Source: Celeribacter baekdonensis B30 (GTDB lineage Bacteria > Pseudomonadota > Alphaproteobacteria > Rhodobacterales > Rhodobacteraceae). From it: DNA of 64,000 bases. The notes beneath the pieces are model-generated. The model was not told where the DNA came from. It saw nothing but the letters and a program-made list of their open reading frames with translations, and made no database searches. Location: positions 124,001 to 188,000 of the forward strand of contig NZ_AMRK01000007.1 of the NCBI RefSeq assembly GCF_000299875.1. Reading direction: 5' to 3'. Below, one piece after another: positions 45,696-56,353 of this stretch (its first letter is position 1; every line of letters begins with the position of its first letter). Both the position numbers and the translations under genes were made by a program.

Positions 45696-47976
45696 AACCC
45701 TCCCCGAAGGTCATGCGGATCTCGGGGACAGCCTTCCCGCCCCGGTCAAAAAAGCACTGTTCGCCGCCCTGCCCGATGCGCGACGCAAACTGTCGCCGAA
45801 AGCATTTGAGACATGGCTGCGCGGCGTTGCGGCACTGGCACGATTGGGCCGCGGGGACGACCCGGTCCTTGCCTGGATCGCGGCGGCTCCTGCCCTCGCG
45901 CATGATCTTGGCGAGGATGTTCTGACCGAACTGCTACCATTGATCCTCGGCTTTGCCTCGCGCACTTCTGGCACCGTCATTGCCCGACTGCTCGACACCG
46001 CACCCGTTGCCGCCCGCCGCCTTGGCGATGCGACGCTGTTCCTGCAATACCTGCGCTTTATCGAACATCTCCTGTCACGCGCTCCGCGCGCTGTCCGGCC
46101 CATGTTGGATCACCTGACGGAGCTCCTTGAAGTGCTCACCCTGGGCGGGCTGCGTCGTTGGGCGGATTGGGGCGTAGATGCCCACCGCACCGACTATAAG
46201 GAACTGGTGCACTACTTCTCACTGGACAGCGAGGAAACGCGCGCCATCATCCAGCGCGAACGCAAGGGCACTCTGCTGGTCGACGTGCAGCGGCGGCTCA
46301 TGATGTATCTGCGTGCGCTTTGGGGCCGGGATTTCATGATCACACCCACCGCAGGCGATTTCGAGGATCGCACCGGACTGCGGCCCTATTACGAAAGCTT
46401 CAGCCTGCACCTGCCGGACGCGCTGGATGACTGGCACGGCCAACCGGCACTGGACCTGTTCCGGGCACAGTCCGCGCATTTGGCGGCCCATCTGGCCTGT
46501 CTGCGCAAACCGATACAGGGCGAAGGATTGAACGCACTTCAATCCACCTGCATCGGATTGATTGAGGATGCCCGCGCCGAGGCCCTGGCCATTGCGCGTC
46601 TGCCCCGGCTGCAGGATTTGTGGGCGCGGTTCCACACCGAAACCGGCAATGGTATCGCGGGTGAATTCGACCGCATTGCGCGCGCGTTGCTTTTGACTGA
46701 GCGCCTCGCCGAAAGCGAACTGGCAGCGTGGGTTCAAAATGCGTTCGTGGCGCTCGACCTGACAGATATCGACGCCGCCCGCGATTTGGGGCTCCAGCTT
46801 GCGGATCGTCTGCGTTCGACCCCCTATTCGGCCTATGCGGATCACCCGTCCTGCCCCTATCGCTGTGACAACCGGCTGCTATGGGAGTTCGACGAGCTGG
46901 AATTCGACACCGGCTACATGCCACCGCCACAGCTGCGCAAATATGTCTCGGTGAGCGAGATGGTCAACGAAGTCGAGGTCGAAACCGCCGGCGAGGACGC
47001 GCAGGAGATCTGGGTGCAATCGGCGAAGTTGTTCGACGACGATGGCCAGAGCGTCAACGAGAGAGAGGGCAAGGCACCCGTCGCGCCCCCGGTCCTTTAT
47101 GACGAGTTCGACCACTCCATCCAGATGTTGCGCCCCGCTTGGGCGACGGTCCTGGAACGCCGTCCCAAATTGGGTGATCCTGCCGAGGCGGCGGCTGTCC
47201 TGAACAAACATCGGCCTGTAATGCAGCGGCTCAAGCACCGTTTGGACGCCATGCGCCCACAGGGTGTGCAGCGTATCCGCAAGCTGGAGGATGGCGACGA
47301 AATCGACATCGCCGCCGCCATTGCAGCCGCCATAGATATTCGCATGGGTCGTCAGCCGGACCCGCGCGTGATGATGCGGCAGCTGCGCAAAACCCGCGAT
47401 ACGGCGGTCATGGTGTTGCTCGACCTCTCGGAATCCACCAATGATCCGGTGGATGACAATAGCACCGTCATGGATCTGACGAAATCGGCCTGTGTTCTGC
47501 TGTCCGAGGCAATCAGCCGCGTTGGTGACGCCTTCGCCATTCACGGTTTTTGCTCGGACGGGCGCGCGCAGGTCTACTATGAACGCTTCAAGGATTTCGA
47601 CCAACCGTGGGACGCGATGGCAACGGCACGTCTGATGGGGGCCGAGGGTCGGCTCTCGACACGAATGGGCACCGCGATCCGCCATGCGACCGCGCAAATG
47701 CGGAACGTGAAAGCAACCCGCAAGCTGATGCTGGTGTTGACCGACGGGGCCCCCTCCGACATCGATGTGCGCGATCCACAATATCTGCGTGCTGACGCCC
47801 GCCATGCGGTGGACGAGGCGCAGCACGTCGGCGTCACACCGTTTTGCCTGACGCTTGATCCCGGTGCCGATACCTATGTCCGTCGCATATTTGGCCCGAA
47901 CAGTGCCATGATCCTGGACAGGGTGGAGCAACTGCCAGAACGGCTGCCCCAGCTTTACGCGGCACTCACGCGCTGA
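45670..47976 (+). CDS. cbbO: RuBisCO activase adaptor CbbO (von Willebrand factor A domain)
   Basis: About 768 aa. The C-terminal vWA domain (roughly 560-768) has the MIDAS motif VLLDLSESTN; the N-terminal two thirds is the helical CbbO/NorD-like body. It works with CbbQ. The start is uncertain: ATG 45670 and ATG 45661 both overlap the cbbQ end, and no Shine-Dalgarno is evident, so translation is probably coupled. The 3' end overlaps the tail of the convergent second cbbR by 11 nt. Confidence 0.88.
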   Translation: MLPSQPGSETLPEGHADLGDSLPAPVKKALFAALPDARRKLSPKAFETWLRGVAALARLGRGDDPVLAWIAAAPALAHDLGEDVLTELLPLILGFASRTSGTVIARLLDTAPVAARRLGDATLFLQYLRFIEHLLSRAPRAVRPMLDHLTELLEVLTLGGLRRWADWGVDAHRTDYKELVHYFSLDSEETRAIIQRERKGTLLVDVQRRLMMYLRALWGRDFMITPTAGDFEDRTGLRPYYESFSLHLPDALDDWHGQPALDLFRAQSAHLAAHLACLRKPIQGEGLNALQSTCIGLIEDARAEALAIARLPRLQDLWARFHTETGNGIAGEFDRIARALLLTERLAESELAAWVQNAFVALDLTDIDAARDLGLQLADRLRSTPYSAYADHPSCPYRCDNRLLWEFDELEFDTGYMPPPQLRKYVSVSEMVNEVEVETAGEDAQEIWVQSAKLFDDDGQSVNEREGKAPVAPPVLYDEFDHSIQMLRPAWATVLERRPKLGDPAEAAAVLNKHRPVMQRLKHRLDAMRPQGVQRIRKLEDGDEIDIAAAIAAAIDIRMGRQPDPRVMMRQLRKTRDTAVMVLLDLSESTNDPVDDNSTVMDLTKSACVLLSEAISRVGDAFAIHGFCSDGRAQVYYERFKDFDQPWDAMATARLMGAEGRLSTRMGTAIRHATAQMRNVKATRKLMLVLTDGAPSDIDVRDPQYLRADARHAVDEAQHVGVTPFCLTLDPGADTYVRRIFGPNSAMILDRVEQLPERLPQLYAALTR

Positions 47977-48901
47977 TCTGAGGCAGGAAGGTCCCATTCA
48001 GGGATTCAATCTCCTTTGCACAGCGCCGCGCGGCCTTGGAGGGTTCGCTCCCCTCCTCGTTGCCGTACATCAGATACCAGTGACGCATGACCGGCAGGCC
48101 CTGTCCGCGCAACAGCTTCAGTCGCCCTTGGGCAAGCTCGTCATGGATCGTGTGCAGGGACAGAAATCCGACTCCCAAACCTGCAATCACGGCCTGTTTG
48201 ATCGTTTCGTTCGACGACATGACCACGCGTTTTGGCCTGTGACTTTCAGCCAGCCGATCTATGAACCGCTCCATCAGGATGCGCGTGCCAGAGCCTTCCT
48301 CGCGACTTAGAAAGGTCTCGGCCAGCAAGGTGTTGGGATCGAAGCCGTCCTGCTCAGCCAATGGGTGATCGGGGGGCAGGACAATACCGTGCGGATGCGG
48401 TCCCAATGGGACCGCCCGGCTCATGGCGTTGCGCGGCGGACGGCCCATGATCGCCAGATCGTATTCGCCTCTTTCGATGGCGGCGATAACTTCGCTGCGA
48501 TTGGCGACTCTCAGCTCGACATCAATATCAGGGACGGCATCTTGAAGCAGCCGCACCAGCCGGGGCGCAAAATATTTGGCAGTGGACACCGTTCCGAGGA
48601 CAACGTTCCCGGCCATGCCTTGGGACAGAGCCTGCAACTGCCGCTCAGCATGCGACAAATTCGCCTCTATCCGGTGCGCCGCAATCAACAAAACCTCTCC
48701 GGCCCGGGTCAGGTAAAACCCGCTTCCATCGGTGGCCCGGCTCACCAACTCCTGACCGGCAGCAACCTCCAAGTTTTTGATCTGACTGTGAATTGTGGGG
48801 GGTGTCTGATTCAGAAATCGTGCCGTTTGTGTCAGTGAACCGGTGCGCGCGACAGATATCAACGATCGCAATTGCTTCAACGTCATGGCATCGGTGCGCA
48901 T
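47966..48901 (-). CDS. cbbR: LysR-family regulator (CbbR, copy 2)
   Basis: 311 aa. Winged helix [41 protein letters not shown] and effector domain with [14 protein letters not shown] near residue 205 and [21 protein letters not shown] near 235, similar in plan to the CbbR at 42009. Divergent from cbbF. An alternative start is ATG 48886 (MTLKQ). Its 3' end overlaps cbbO tail to tail by 11 nt, so antisense interference is possible. Confidence 0.86.
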   Translation of the reverse strand: MRTDAMTLKQLRSLISVARTGSLTQTARFLNQTPPTIHSQIKNLEVAAGQELVSRATDGSGFYLTRAGEVLLIAAHRIEANLSHAERQLQALSQGMAGNVVLGTVSTAKYFAPRLVRLLQDAVPDIDVELRVANRSEVIAAIERGEYDLAIMGRPPRNAMSRAVPLGPHPHGIVLPPDHPLAEQDGFDPNTLLAETFLSREEGSGTRILMERFIDRLAESHRPKRVVMSSNETIKQAVIAGLGVGFLSLHTIHDELAQGRLKLLRGQGLPVMRHWYLMYGNEEGSEPSKAARRCAKEIESLNGTFLPQISA

Positions 48902-48993
48902 TTTCGATTTTTCCTAATCTATATTACTATTTCTTAAATTCCATAAAAATTCGAATTCATGCAAGTTATTTCCATTCTGGGAGGAATACCAAA
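48902..48993. promoter_or_regulatory. cbbR2 / cbbF divergent control region
   Basis: 92-nt AT-rich region. ATTCCATAAAAAT (near 48939) resembles the minus strand of the cbbL control region, and a palindromic ATTCGAAT lies near 48950. GGGAGG (48979-48984) is the cbbF ribosome site. Confidence 0.45.
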
Positions 48994-49995
48994 ATGAAAA
49001 CGCTGGATCAGTTGCCAGACGGGCTCGACCCCAAACTTTGCGACATACTGGATCGCCTGGCTTCGGTGTTCGTGGCCTTGTCGCATCGTATTGCGCGCAA
49101 CGGAATTGATGAGAATCTTGGCGGCGCCGCTGGCCTGAACACCGACGGCGATGCGCAAAAAGCCCTGGACGTCATCGCCGACGAGGCTTTCATGGGGGCG
49201 TTGGTGAACACTCAGGTTCGACACTATGCCTCGGAAGAACAGGACAGCGTCGTCACCCTGAACGAAGGGGGCGCCTTTGCTCTGGCGATCGACCCGCTGG
49301 ACGGGTCTTCCAACATCGACACGAATGTTTCCATCGGCACGATCTTTGGCATCTTCCCCGCCAAGGACGATCCGAAAGCGTCATTTCTGCGCGCCGGACG
49401 GGACCTTCTGGCCTCTGGCTATGCAATATTCGGACCGCAATGCGCGCTGTTGCTGACGGTCGGCGACGGGGTTCTAAAGTTCGTCCTCGATCCGCAAACC
49501 GGGCGTTTCGTGTCGTTGGGCGTGATCGCATCCATCCCCCCGAACTCGGTCGAATATGCCATCAACTCATCGAATTACCGCCACTGGGATGATCCGATCC
49601 GCGCCTATGTAGATGACCGCGTTGCCGGGTCCGAAGGTCCGACGAGGATCGACTTCAACATGCGGTGGATCGCCTCGCTCGTGGCGGAAACACATCGCAT
49701 TCTCACCCGTGGCGGGATCTTCCTGTATCCCGGCGACGCGCGCCCCGGATACGAGCATGGCCGCCTTCGCTATGTCTATGAATGCGCCCCCATCGCTTTC
49801 CTGATCGAACAGGCAGGCGGCAGCGCAACCGATGGGCAAGAAGCCATTCTCGACCGCGTTCCGGATGCTTTGCATGCTCGGACGCCTTTTGTCTTCGGTT
49901 CAAAGAACAAGGTGGCACGCGTCGCGACCTACCACGACCTTCCTCATGAAGAGACCTCAGCGCTCTTCGGAAAACGCGGCTTTTTCCGCGTCTGA
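48994..49995 (+). CDS. cbbF: Fructose-1,6-bisphosphatase class I
   Basis: 333 aa. Metal/phosphate motifs SEEQDSVV near residue 76 and [25 protein letters not shown] near 97, and [17 protein letters not shown] near 258, all typical of class I FBPase. The start at 48994 is 10 nt after GGGAGG; the frame opens far upstream inside cbbR2 antisense. First gene of the second cbb operon. Confidence 0.94.
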   Translation: MKTLDQLPDGLDPKLCDILDRLASVFVALSHRIARNGIDENLGGAAGLNTDGDAQKALDVIADEAFMGALVNTQVRHYASEEQDSVVTLNEGGAFALAIDPLDGSSNIDTNVSIGTIFGIFPAKDDPKASFLRAGRDLLASGYAIFGPQCALLLTVGDGVLKFVLDPQTGRFVSLGVIASIPPNSVEYAINSSNYRHWDDPIRAYVDDRVAGSEGPTRIDFNMRWIASLVAETHRILTRGGIFLYPGDARPGYEHGRLRYVYECAPIAFLIEQAGGSATDGQEAILDRVPDALHARTPFVFGSKNKVARVATYHDLPHEETSALFGKRGFFRV

Positions 49996-50017
49996 CAGAC
50001 AATTCTCAGGAGTCATC

Positions 50018-50896
50018 ATGAGCAGCAAGTACCCCATCATCAGTGTGACCGGTTCTTCCGGGGCTGGCACGTCGACTGTGAAGAAGACATTCGATCAAAT
50101 CTTTCGCCGTGAGAAAATCTCAGCCGTGTCCATCGAGGGCGACGCGTTTCACCGCTATAATCGCGCCGACATGCGCGCCGAGCTGGAGCGGCGCAAAGCC
50201 GAAGGTGATGATACCTTTTCCCATTTTTCCTATGTTGCGAACGAACTTGGTGAGTTGGAAAGGGTGTTTCGCGAGTACGGCAAGACCGGCAAGGGCCGCA
50301 CACGGACCTATGTTCATGATGCCGAAGAGGCCGAAAAAACCGGAGTGCCGCCGGGTGAATTCACCGCATGGGCACCGTTTCCTGATGAGTCTGACCTACT
50401 GTTTTACGAAGGTCTGCACGGTTCGGTCGTCAATGACGAGGTCAATCTTGCCGCTCTGGCCGACCTCAAGATCGGCGTCGTGCCCGTCATCAATCTCGAA
50501 TGGATTCAAAAGATACACCGAGACCGCGAATCGCGCGGCTATTCCACCGAGGCCGTGACCGACACCATCTTGCGCCGGATGCACGCCTATGTGCACTGCA
50601 TCTGCCCGCAATTCACCGAAACGGATGTCAATTTCCAGCGTGTCCCGATGGTCGATACCTCCAACCCGTTCATTGCGCGCTGGATTCCCACGCCGGACGA
50701 AAGCCTGATCGTGATCCGCTTCCGGAACCCGCGCGGCATAGATTTCCCCTATTTGACCTCAATGATCAACGGCTCGTGGATGAGCCGGGCCAATTCCATC
50801 GTGGTCCCGGGGAACAAACTCGATCTGGCGATGCAGCTCATTCTGACGCCGCTGATCGAGCGTCTGGTTACCACCGCACGCAAACAGCGCCGCTAA
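50018..50896 (+). CDS. cbbP: Phosphoribulokinase
   Basis: 292 aa, bacterial class I PRK. P-loop [17 protein letters not shown] near residue 8, [16 protein letters not shown] near 38, and FYEGLHG near 130 with the catalytic Asp/Glu context. It makes ribulose-1,5-bisphosphate. CAGGAG lies before ATG 50018; an upstream in-frame extension overlaps cbbF and is not needed. Confidence 0.96.
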   Translation: MSSKYPIISVTGSSGAGTSTVKKTFDQIFRREKISAVSIEGDAFHRYNRADMRAELERRKAEGDDTFSHFSYVANELGELERVFREYGKTGKGRTRTYVHDAEEAEKTGVPPGEFTAWAPFPDESDLLFYEGLHGSVVNDEVNLAALADLKIGVVPVINLEWIQKIHRDRESRGYSTEAVTDTILRRMHAYVHCICPQFTETDVNFQRVPMVDTSNPFIARWIPTPDESLIVIRFRNPRGIDFPYLTSMINGSWMSRANSIVVPGNKLDLAMQLILTPLIERLVTTARKQRR

Positions 50897-50907
50897 GGAA
50901 GAACTCC

Positions 50908-52884
50908 ATGAATGCTTATACCAAGACAGTTGATGAACGCCGGATGGCCAACGCCATCCGCGCACTGGCCATGGATGCGGTGCAGGCCGCCAACTCCGGC
51001 CACCCCGGCATGCCGATGGGAATGGCGGATGTTGCCGCCGTTCTGTTCAACCGGTTCATGACCCTCGACCCGGCAGCACCGGATTGGGCCAATCGCGACC
51101 GGTTCGTGTTGTCTGCCGGGCACGGGTCAATGTTGCTTTATGCCGTCAACCATCTGCTGGGCTATGACGACATGGGCATGGAACAGATCCGCAACTTCCG
51201 TCAGTTGGGGTATCGCACGGCGGGGCATCCGGAGTACGGTCATGCCAAAGGGATCGAAGTGACAACCGGCCCCCTTGGCCAGGGTCTGGCCACGTCAGTG
51301 GGTATGGCGCTTTCGGAACGGCTGGGCAACGTGCGCTTTGGCGATCTGATCGACCATTACACTTATGTCATTGCTGGGGATGGCTGCCTGATGGAAGGCA
51401 TAAGCCACGAAGCCATCGACTTGGCCGGGCATCTGCAATTGGGGCATCTGATCGTCCTTTGGGACGACAACAAGATCACCATCGACGGGGACACCGGTCT
51501 GTCGACCTCAACCGATCAACAAGCCCGCTTTGCCGCCGCCGGTTGGCATGTCCTGTCGGTTGACGGCCATGACCCGGACAGTATCGCAAAGGCCATTGGA
51601 GATGCGCGCAAAGACGCGCGCCCATCAATGATTGCCTGCCGGACAGTCATCGGATTCGGGGCCCCGAACAAGCAGGGACGTCACGACGTGCACGGCGCGC
51701 CACTGGGCAACGACGAGATCGCCGCCGCGCGCAGGGAGTTGGCGTGGGATCATCCGGCCTTTGACGTTACCGCGGATGTGTATTCCGCGTGGCACAAGAT
51801 CGCGGCCCGCGGCGCCGAGGCACGCAAGACATGGGAAGCATCGTTTGCGGCGTCGGCGGACCATGACGCATTGCAGCTACATCTCGATGCCGACATCGGC
51901 CCTCTCACCAAGGCAATGATGGATTACAAGGCCAAGCTGGCGAAGGATCAGCCCAAAGTCGCCACCCGCAAGGCAAGCCAGATGGCGCTTGAGGTCGTCA
52001 ACGCCGCCCTGCCGTTCACCATCGGCGGCTCGGCGGATCTGACAGGGTCGAACCTGACCCAGACCAAGGGTATGACAGCGGTCAACGCGAGAGACTTCAC
52101 CGGCCGCTACATCAACTACGGCATCCGCGAATTCGGCATGTCGGCTGCGATGAATGGCCTGTCCCTTTCGGGGCTGTTCAAGCCCTATGGCGGAACCTTC
52201 CTTGTGTTTGCCGATTACGCCCGCCCGGCGATCCGGCTGGCCGCCTTGATGGGAGTACCCACAACATTTGTCATGACCCATGACAGCATCGGACTTGGCG
52301 AAGACGGCCCAACCCACCAGCCTGTCGAGACGCTGGCCAGCCTGCGCGCCATTCCGAACTTGACGGTTCTTCGCCCCTGCGATGCGATGGAAACCGCGGA
52401 AGCCTGGGAAGTCGCGATGGCATCGACAAAGACACCGGTGCTGATGGCATTGTCACGGCAGGGCCTGCCCGCGATGCGCAAAACCGCGCTGAGCGAGAAC
52501 CTGCTGGCCAGAGGCGCCTATATCTTGCGCGAACCGTATGGCGGGCGCGACGTGACGTTGATCGCGACCGGCTCCGAAGTGGAAATCGCAATGAATGCCG
52601 CTGATGCCCTGGCTGAGGGTGGCATCAAGGCTGCCGTGGTGTCGGCGCCGTCCTTCGAACTGTTCGGCCAGCAACCCGACGCTTATCGCGCCGACGTACT
52701 GGGCAATGTCCCGCGCGTCGGTATCGAGGCCGCCATCCGCATGAGCTGGGAGGCCGTATTGCGCGCCGAGGACGGCTTTGTTGGCATGACGGGCTTTGGT
52801 GCCTCGGCCCCGGCGGAAGCCCTCTACAAGCACTTCGGCATCACCGTCGAGGCGGTTATCGATGCCGCCAAGGCGCGCCTCTGA
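50908..52884 (+). CDS. cbbT: Transketolase
   Basis: 658 aa. TPP motif [34 protein letters not shown] near residues 155-185; N-terminal [32 protein letters not shown]-domain Glu in [15 protein letters not shown] near 408; [17 protein letters not shown] near 455. It regenerates pentose phosphates. ATG 50908 follows GGAAGAAC; 11 nt separates it from cbbP. Confidence 0.96.
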   Translation: MNAYTKTVDERRMANAIRALAMDAVQAANSGHPGMPMGMADVAAVLFNRFMTLDPAAPDWANRDRFVLSAGHGSMLLYAVNHLLGYDDMGMEQIRNFRQLGYRTAGHPEYGHAKGIEVTTGPLGQGLATSVGMALSERLGNVRFGDLIDHYTYVIAGDGCLMEGISHEAIDLAGHLQLGHLIVLWDDNKITIDGDTGLSTSTDQQARFAAAGWHVLSVDGHDPDSIAKAIGDARKDARPSMIACRTVIGFGAPNKQGRHDVHGAPLGNDEIAAARRELAWDHPAFDVTADVYSAWHKIAARGAEARKTWEASFAASADHDALQLHLDADIGPLTKAMMDYKAKLAKDQPKVATRKASQMALEVVNAALPFTIGGSADLTGSNLTQTKGMTAVNARDFTGRYINYGIREFGMSAAMNGLSLSGLFKPYGGTFLVFADYARPAIRLAALMGVPTTFVMTHDSIGLGEDGPTHQPVETLASLRAIPNLTVLRPCDAMETAEAWEVAMASTKTPVLMALSRQGLPAMRKTALSENLLARGAYILREPYGGRDVTLIATGSEVEIAMNAADALAEGGIKAAVVSAPSFELFGQQPDAYRADVLGNVPRVGIEAAIRMSWEAVLRAEDGFVGMTGFGASAPAEALYKHFGITVEAVIDAAKARL

Positions 52885-52912
52885 TCCTAAATACCAAGAA
52901 AGAGAGACAGTC

Positions 52913-53914
52913 ATGACAGTGAAAGTTGCCATCAACGGCTTTGGCCGTATCGGACGGAATGTGCTTCGCGCGATCGTTGAATCCGGTCGCACCGATATCG
53001 AAGTTGTCGCCATCAATGACCTTGGTCCGGTAGAAACCAACGCCCATCTGTTGCGGTTCGACAGCGTGCACGGGCGTTTCCCCGGAGAGGTCACGACGGG
53101 CGAAGACTGGATCGACGTGGGCCGTGGCCGGATCAAGGTCACGTCAATCCGCGATCCGAAAGACCTGCCTTGGAGTGGCGTCGACATCGCAATGGAATGC
53201 ACCGGCCTTTTCACCGACCGCGACAAAGCTGCCTTGCATCTTGAAAACGGATCCAAACGCGTGCTGGTGTCTGCCCCTGCGTCCGGTGCCGACAAAACCA
53301 TCGTCTACGGGGTCAATCACAAAACGCTGACGGCTGCTGACATGGTTGTTTCCAACGCGTCCTGCACCACCAACTGCCTGTCGCCGGTCGCCAAAGCCCT
53401 GAATGACGCCATCGGGATCTCCAAGGGTTTCATGACCACGATCCACAGCTATACCGGCGACCAGCCGACACTGGATTACATGCGTGGCGATCTCTACCGC
53501 GCCCGCGCCGCGGCACTGTCGATGATCCCGACCTCGACCGGGGCGGCCAAGGCGGTGGGGCTTGTGCTGCCGGAACTGGCGGGCAAGCTGGATGGCGTGG
53601 CGATCCGCGTCCCGACGCCAAACGTCTCGGTTGTCGATCTGGTCTTCGAAGCCGCTCGTGATACCACGGTCGAAGAGGTCAACACCGCCATCCGCGCCGC
53701 TGCCAATGGGCCGATGAAGGGCGTGCTGGGTTTTACCGACCATCCCAACGTGTCCGCCGATTTCAATCACGACCCCCATTCGTCGGTCTTTCACATGGAC
53801 CAGACCAAAGTGATGGAGGGTCGCATGGTCCGCATCCTGTCCTGGTACGACAACGAATGGGGGTTCTCCAACCGAATGTCCGATACGGCGGTGGCGATGG
53901 GGGCGCTCATCTGA
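52913..53914 (+). CDS. cbbG: Glyceraldehyde-3-phosphate dehydrogenase
   Basis: 333 aa. NAD(P)-binding [16 protein letters not shown] near residue 5, catalytic Cys in [17 protein letters not shown] near 152, catalytic His in [10 protein letters not shown] near 178, and C-terminal [13 protein letters not shown] near 313. Its stop overlaps the ATG of the short pgk relic (ATGA). Confidence 0.96.
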   Translation: MTVKVAINGFGRIGRNVLRAIVESGRTDIEVVAINDLGPVETNAHLLRFDSVHGRFPGEVTTGEDWIDVGRGRIKVTSIRDPKDLPWSGVDIAMECTGLFTDRDKAALHLENGSKRVLVSAPASGADKTIVYGVNHKTLTAADMVVSNASCTTNCLSPVAKALNDAIGISKGFMTTIHSYTGDQPTLDYMRGDLYRARAAALSMIPTSTGAAKAVGLVLPELAGKLDGVAIRVPTPNVSVVDLVFEAARDTTVEEVNTAIRAAANGPMKGVLGFTDHPNVSADFNHDPHSSVFHMDQTKVMEGRMVRILSWYDNEWGFSNRMSDTAVAMGALI

Positions 53915-54003
53915 TGACGATACCTTCAATCATGGATGTGGGGGGTTGCGGCAAGACGCTGCCCGGTATCGCCGCATTGCAAGACGCCGCGAAAGCGGCC
54001 TGA
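53914..54003 (+). pseudogene. C-terminal relic of phosphoglycerate kinase (cbbK)
   Basis: A 29-codon open frame lies between cbbG and cbbA. Its second half, [17 protein letters not shown], matches the usual PGK C-terminus (EGK-x-LPG-(V/I)-x-x-L), and the preceding GG-C-G corresponds to the GGG region near the end of PGK. In many cbb operons the order is cbbG-cbbK-cbbA, so this looks like what is left after deletion of about 370 codons of cbbK. Length is short, so a chance match cannot be fully excluded. Confidence 0.6.
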
Positions 54004-54014
54004 AAGGATTCAAA

Positions 54015-55064
54015 ATGGCTTTGATTACACTTCGTCAACTGCTCGATCACGCCGCCGAAAAGGGCTACGGCGTTCCCGCCTTCAACATCAACAACATGGA
54101 ACAGGGTCTGGCGATCATGAAGGCCGCCGCCGCCTGCGATGCGCCTGTCATCATGCAGGCCAGCCGCGGCGCGCGGTCCTATGCGGGCGATATCATGCTG
54201 CGCCACATGATCCAGGCATTGTCCGAGATGTATCCCGATATTCCGATCTGCATGCACCAGGATCACGGCAACAACGAAGCGACCTGCCTGTCCGCAATCC
54301 GCCACGGGTTCACCTCGGTGATGATGGATGGCTCACTCATGGAAGACATGAAGACCCCCGCTGACTGGGATTACAACATTGCCATCACCGAACGCGTGGC
54401 CCGGATGGCGCATTGGGTCGGGGCCTCGGTCGAAGGCGAACTGGGTGTTCTGGGCAGCCTGGAAACCGGCGAAGCGGCAAAAGAAGACGGTTCCGGCGCG
54501 GAGGGCAAGCTGAGCAAGGAGCAATTGCTCACGGACCCGGATGAATCGCTCGACTTCGTCAAGCTGACCAAGGTGGACGCACTGGCCATTGCCTGCGGTA
54601 CCAGCCACGGTGCTTACAAATTCAGTTCCAAGCCGACCGGCGAGACGCTGGCAATCCAGCGGATCGAGGACATCCACGCCAAGATCCCCGACGTGCATCT
54701 GGTCATGCATGGATCAAGCTCGGTCCCGCAATACCTGCAAGACCTGATCAACGAAAGCGGCGGCGAGATGCCCCAGACCTATGGCGTGCCGGTCGAAGAA
54801 ATCGAGCGCGGCATCAAGTCGGGTGTGCGCAAGGTCAACATTGACACCGACATCCGCATGGCGATCACCGGCCAGTTCCGCAAGGTCGCGAAGGACAAGC
54901 CGACCGAGTTCGACCCGCGCAAATTCACGATCCCCGCGATGGCGGAAATGGAAAAGCTCTGCCGCGACCGGTTTGAACGCTTTGGCACGGCGGGCAATGC
55001 CGCCAGCATCAAGGTCATCCCGATGGACGATATGGCGCGTCGCTACGCCGATGGCAGCCTCTGA
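54015..55064 (+). CDS. cbbA: Fructose-bisphosphate aldolase class II
   Basis: 349 aa, Calvin-cycle subtype of class II aldolase. Zinc ligand region [15 protein letters not shown] near residue 80, second metal region [11 protein letters not shown] near 198, and [13 protein letters not shown] near 232. Also acts on sedoheptulose-1,7-bisphosphate in CBB organisms. AAAGGA lies 7-12 nt before ATG 54015. Confidence 0.96.
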   Translation: MALITLRQLLDHAAEKGYGVPAFNINNMEQGLAIMKAAAACDAPVIMQASRGARSYAGDIMLRHMIQALSEMYPDIPICMHQDHGNNEATCLSAIRHGFTSVMMDGSLMEDMKTPADWDYNIAITERVARMAHWVGASVEGELGVLGSLETGEAAKEDGSGAEGKLSKEQLLTDPDESLDFVKLTKVDALAIACGTSHGAYKFSSKPTGETLAIQRIEDIHAKIPDVHLVMHGSSSVPQYLQDLINESGGEMPQTYGVPVEEIERGIKSGVRKVNIDTDIRMAITGQFRKVAKDKPTEFDPRKFTIPAMAEMEKLCRDRFERFGTAGNAASIKVIPMDDMARRYADGSL

Positions 55065-55127
55065 CTCCAGATCAACGATGGGTCGGTGCGTCTGCACCAG
55101 CCCACATTCCCTGACCCGAGGATACAA

Positions 55128-55502
55128 ATGACCCGACGTAGCAACGCAATTGGCAACTGGAAGATAAAGGGTCTGACGACCGACCTCTCAATTGTCGACC
55201 AGATCGCAGGGGCCCTACCCGAAGGTGACAATGCAGGCAACACGATCATGGCCTACGAACCCGTCTGGGCGATCGGCACCGGGCGGACCCCCGGCATCGG
55301 CGAGATTGCACAGACCCACGCCTTCATCCGCTCCAAATTGCCCGATCCTTCGCTTTCGATCCTCTGTGGCGAGTCGGCGAACGCGTCCAAAGCTGCCGGG
55401 ATTTTCGCTCTTGCAGATGTCGATGGCGGTCTGGTCGGTGGTGCATCCCTGACAGCGGCAAAATTCGTTCCCATCATCCAAACTCTGGAGGCCACGTCAT
55501 GA
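55128..55502 (+). pseudogene. tpiA: Triosephosphate isomerase with large in-frame internal deletion
   Basis: 124 aa against about 250 for the family. The N-terminus (AIGNWKIKG) keeps the catalytic Lys; it is followed by about 15 residues and then directly by QIAGALPEG...AYEPVWAIGTGRTPGIGEIAQTHAFIR, the catalytic Glu region (Glu165 in animal numbering), and a normal C-terminal end (DVDGGLVGGASLTAAKF). The roughly 125 residues between, including the VGHSERR segment with the catalytic His95, are missing. The frame is kept and the stop overlaps the cbbE start (ATGA), so the locus may still be translated, but isomerase activity is very unlikely. Confidence 0.8.
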
Positions 55503-56185
55503 CATTCCACCGATCCATCAAGATCGCACCATCCATCCTGTCCGCCGATTTCGCGAATTTCGGGGCGGAAATTCAAGCCATTGAGGCACAGGGTGCCGAT
55601 TGGGTTCATGTCGATGTCATGGACGGGCATTTCGTGCCCAATCTGACGTTTGGCCCGATGGCGGTAAAGGCATTTCGCCCACATGTGAAAACCGTCATGG
55701 ACGTCCACTTGATGATTGCGCCGGTCGATCCTTACATCGACGCCTACGCGGATGCCGGAGCGGATATCCTGACCGCCCATGTCGAGGCGGGCCCGCACAT
55801 CCACCGCACGCTTCAGGCGATCCGCGGCGCGGGCATGAAAGCGGGTGTGGCACTCAACCCCGGCACGCCGGCCGAGGCGGTGGCGCATCTGCTGGACCTG
55901 ACAGACCTGATCTGTGTCATGACGGTGAACCCCGGTTTTGGTGGCCAGAAATACATCGACATGACCGACAAGGTGCGACGCCTGCGCAAGATGATCGGCG
56001 ACCGTGAAATCCATATCGAGATCGACGGCGGGATGGACCCGACGACCGCACCAGGAATGGCGCAGGCGGGGGCCGATGTGCTGGTCGCCGGGTCGGCCGT
56101 GTTCCGGGGCGGGTCTGTTTCCCAGCCTGGAGTCTATGGCGAAAACATGCGTGCGATCCGTGATGCGGTGGAGGCGATCCAGTGA
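55499..56185 (+). CDS. cbbE: Ribulose-phosphate 3-epimerase
   Basis: 228 aa. IAPSILSADFANFGAEI near residue 7, VHVDVMDGHFVPNLTFGP near 35, MDVHLMI near 66, VMTVNPGFGGQKYI near 140, and EIDGGMDPTTAP near 174: all metal- and phosphate-binding motifs are present. TGGAGG lies 12 nt before the ATG. Last intact gene of the cbb operon. Confidence 0.95.
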   Translation: MTFHRSIKIAPSILSADFANFGAEIQAIEAQGADWVHVDVMDGHFVPNLTFGPMAVKAFRPHVKTVMDVHLMIAPVDPYIDAYADAGADILTAHVEAGPHIHRTLQAIRGAGMKAGVALNPGTPAEAVAHLLDLTDLICVMTVNPGFGGQKYIDMTDKVRRLRKMIGDREIHIEIDGGMDPTTAPGMAQAGADVLVAGSAVFRGGSVSQPGVYGENMRAIRDAVEAIQ

Positions 56186-56274
56186 TCGATCCGAACACGC
56201 TGGCTGACCGCGCCTCTGCGTTGCTCGAGGCTCTCTCTGACGCGTTGCACCAACACCGCAAAGCCGCGATCTAA
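56182..56274 (+). CDS. Possible 30-codon ORF overlapping the cbbE end
   Basis: GTG 56182 overlaps the cbbE stop (GTGA) and runs 30 codons to TAA 56274. The product is a predicted amphipathic helix (TLADRASALLEALSDALHQHRKAA). No family is recognised. It may be the start of a lost downstream operon gene or a translated leftover. Confidence 0.3.
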   Translation: MIDPNTLADRASALLEALSDALHQHRKAAI

Positions 56275-56353
56275 ACGGGAAACGTTGTAACGGCCCATTG
56301 ATACCGCAGCTTACGCGGCTTGACTGTCCGTTGCGGAAACCCTGGCACGAGCC

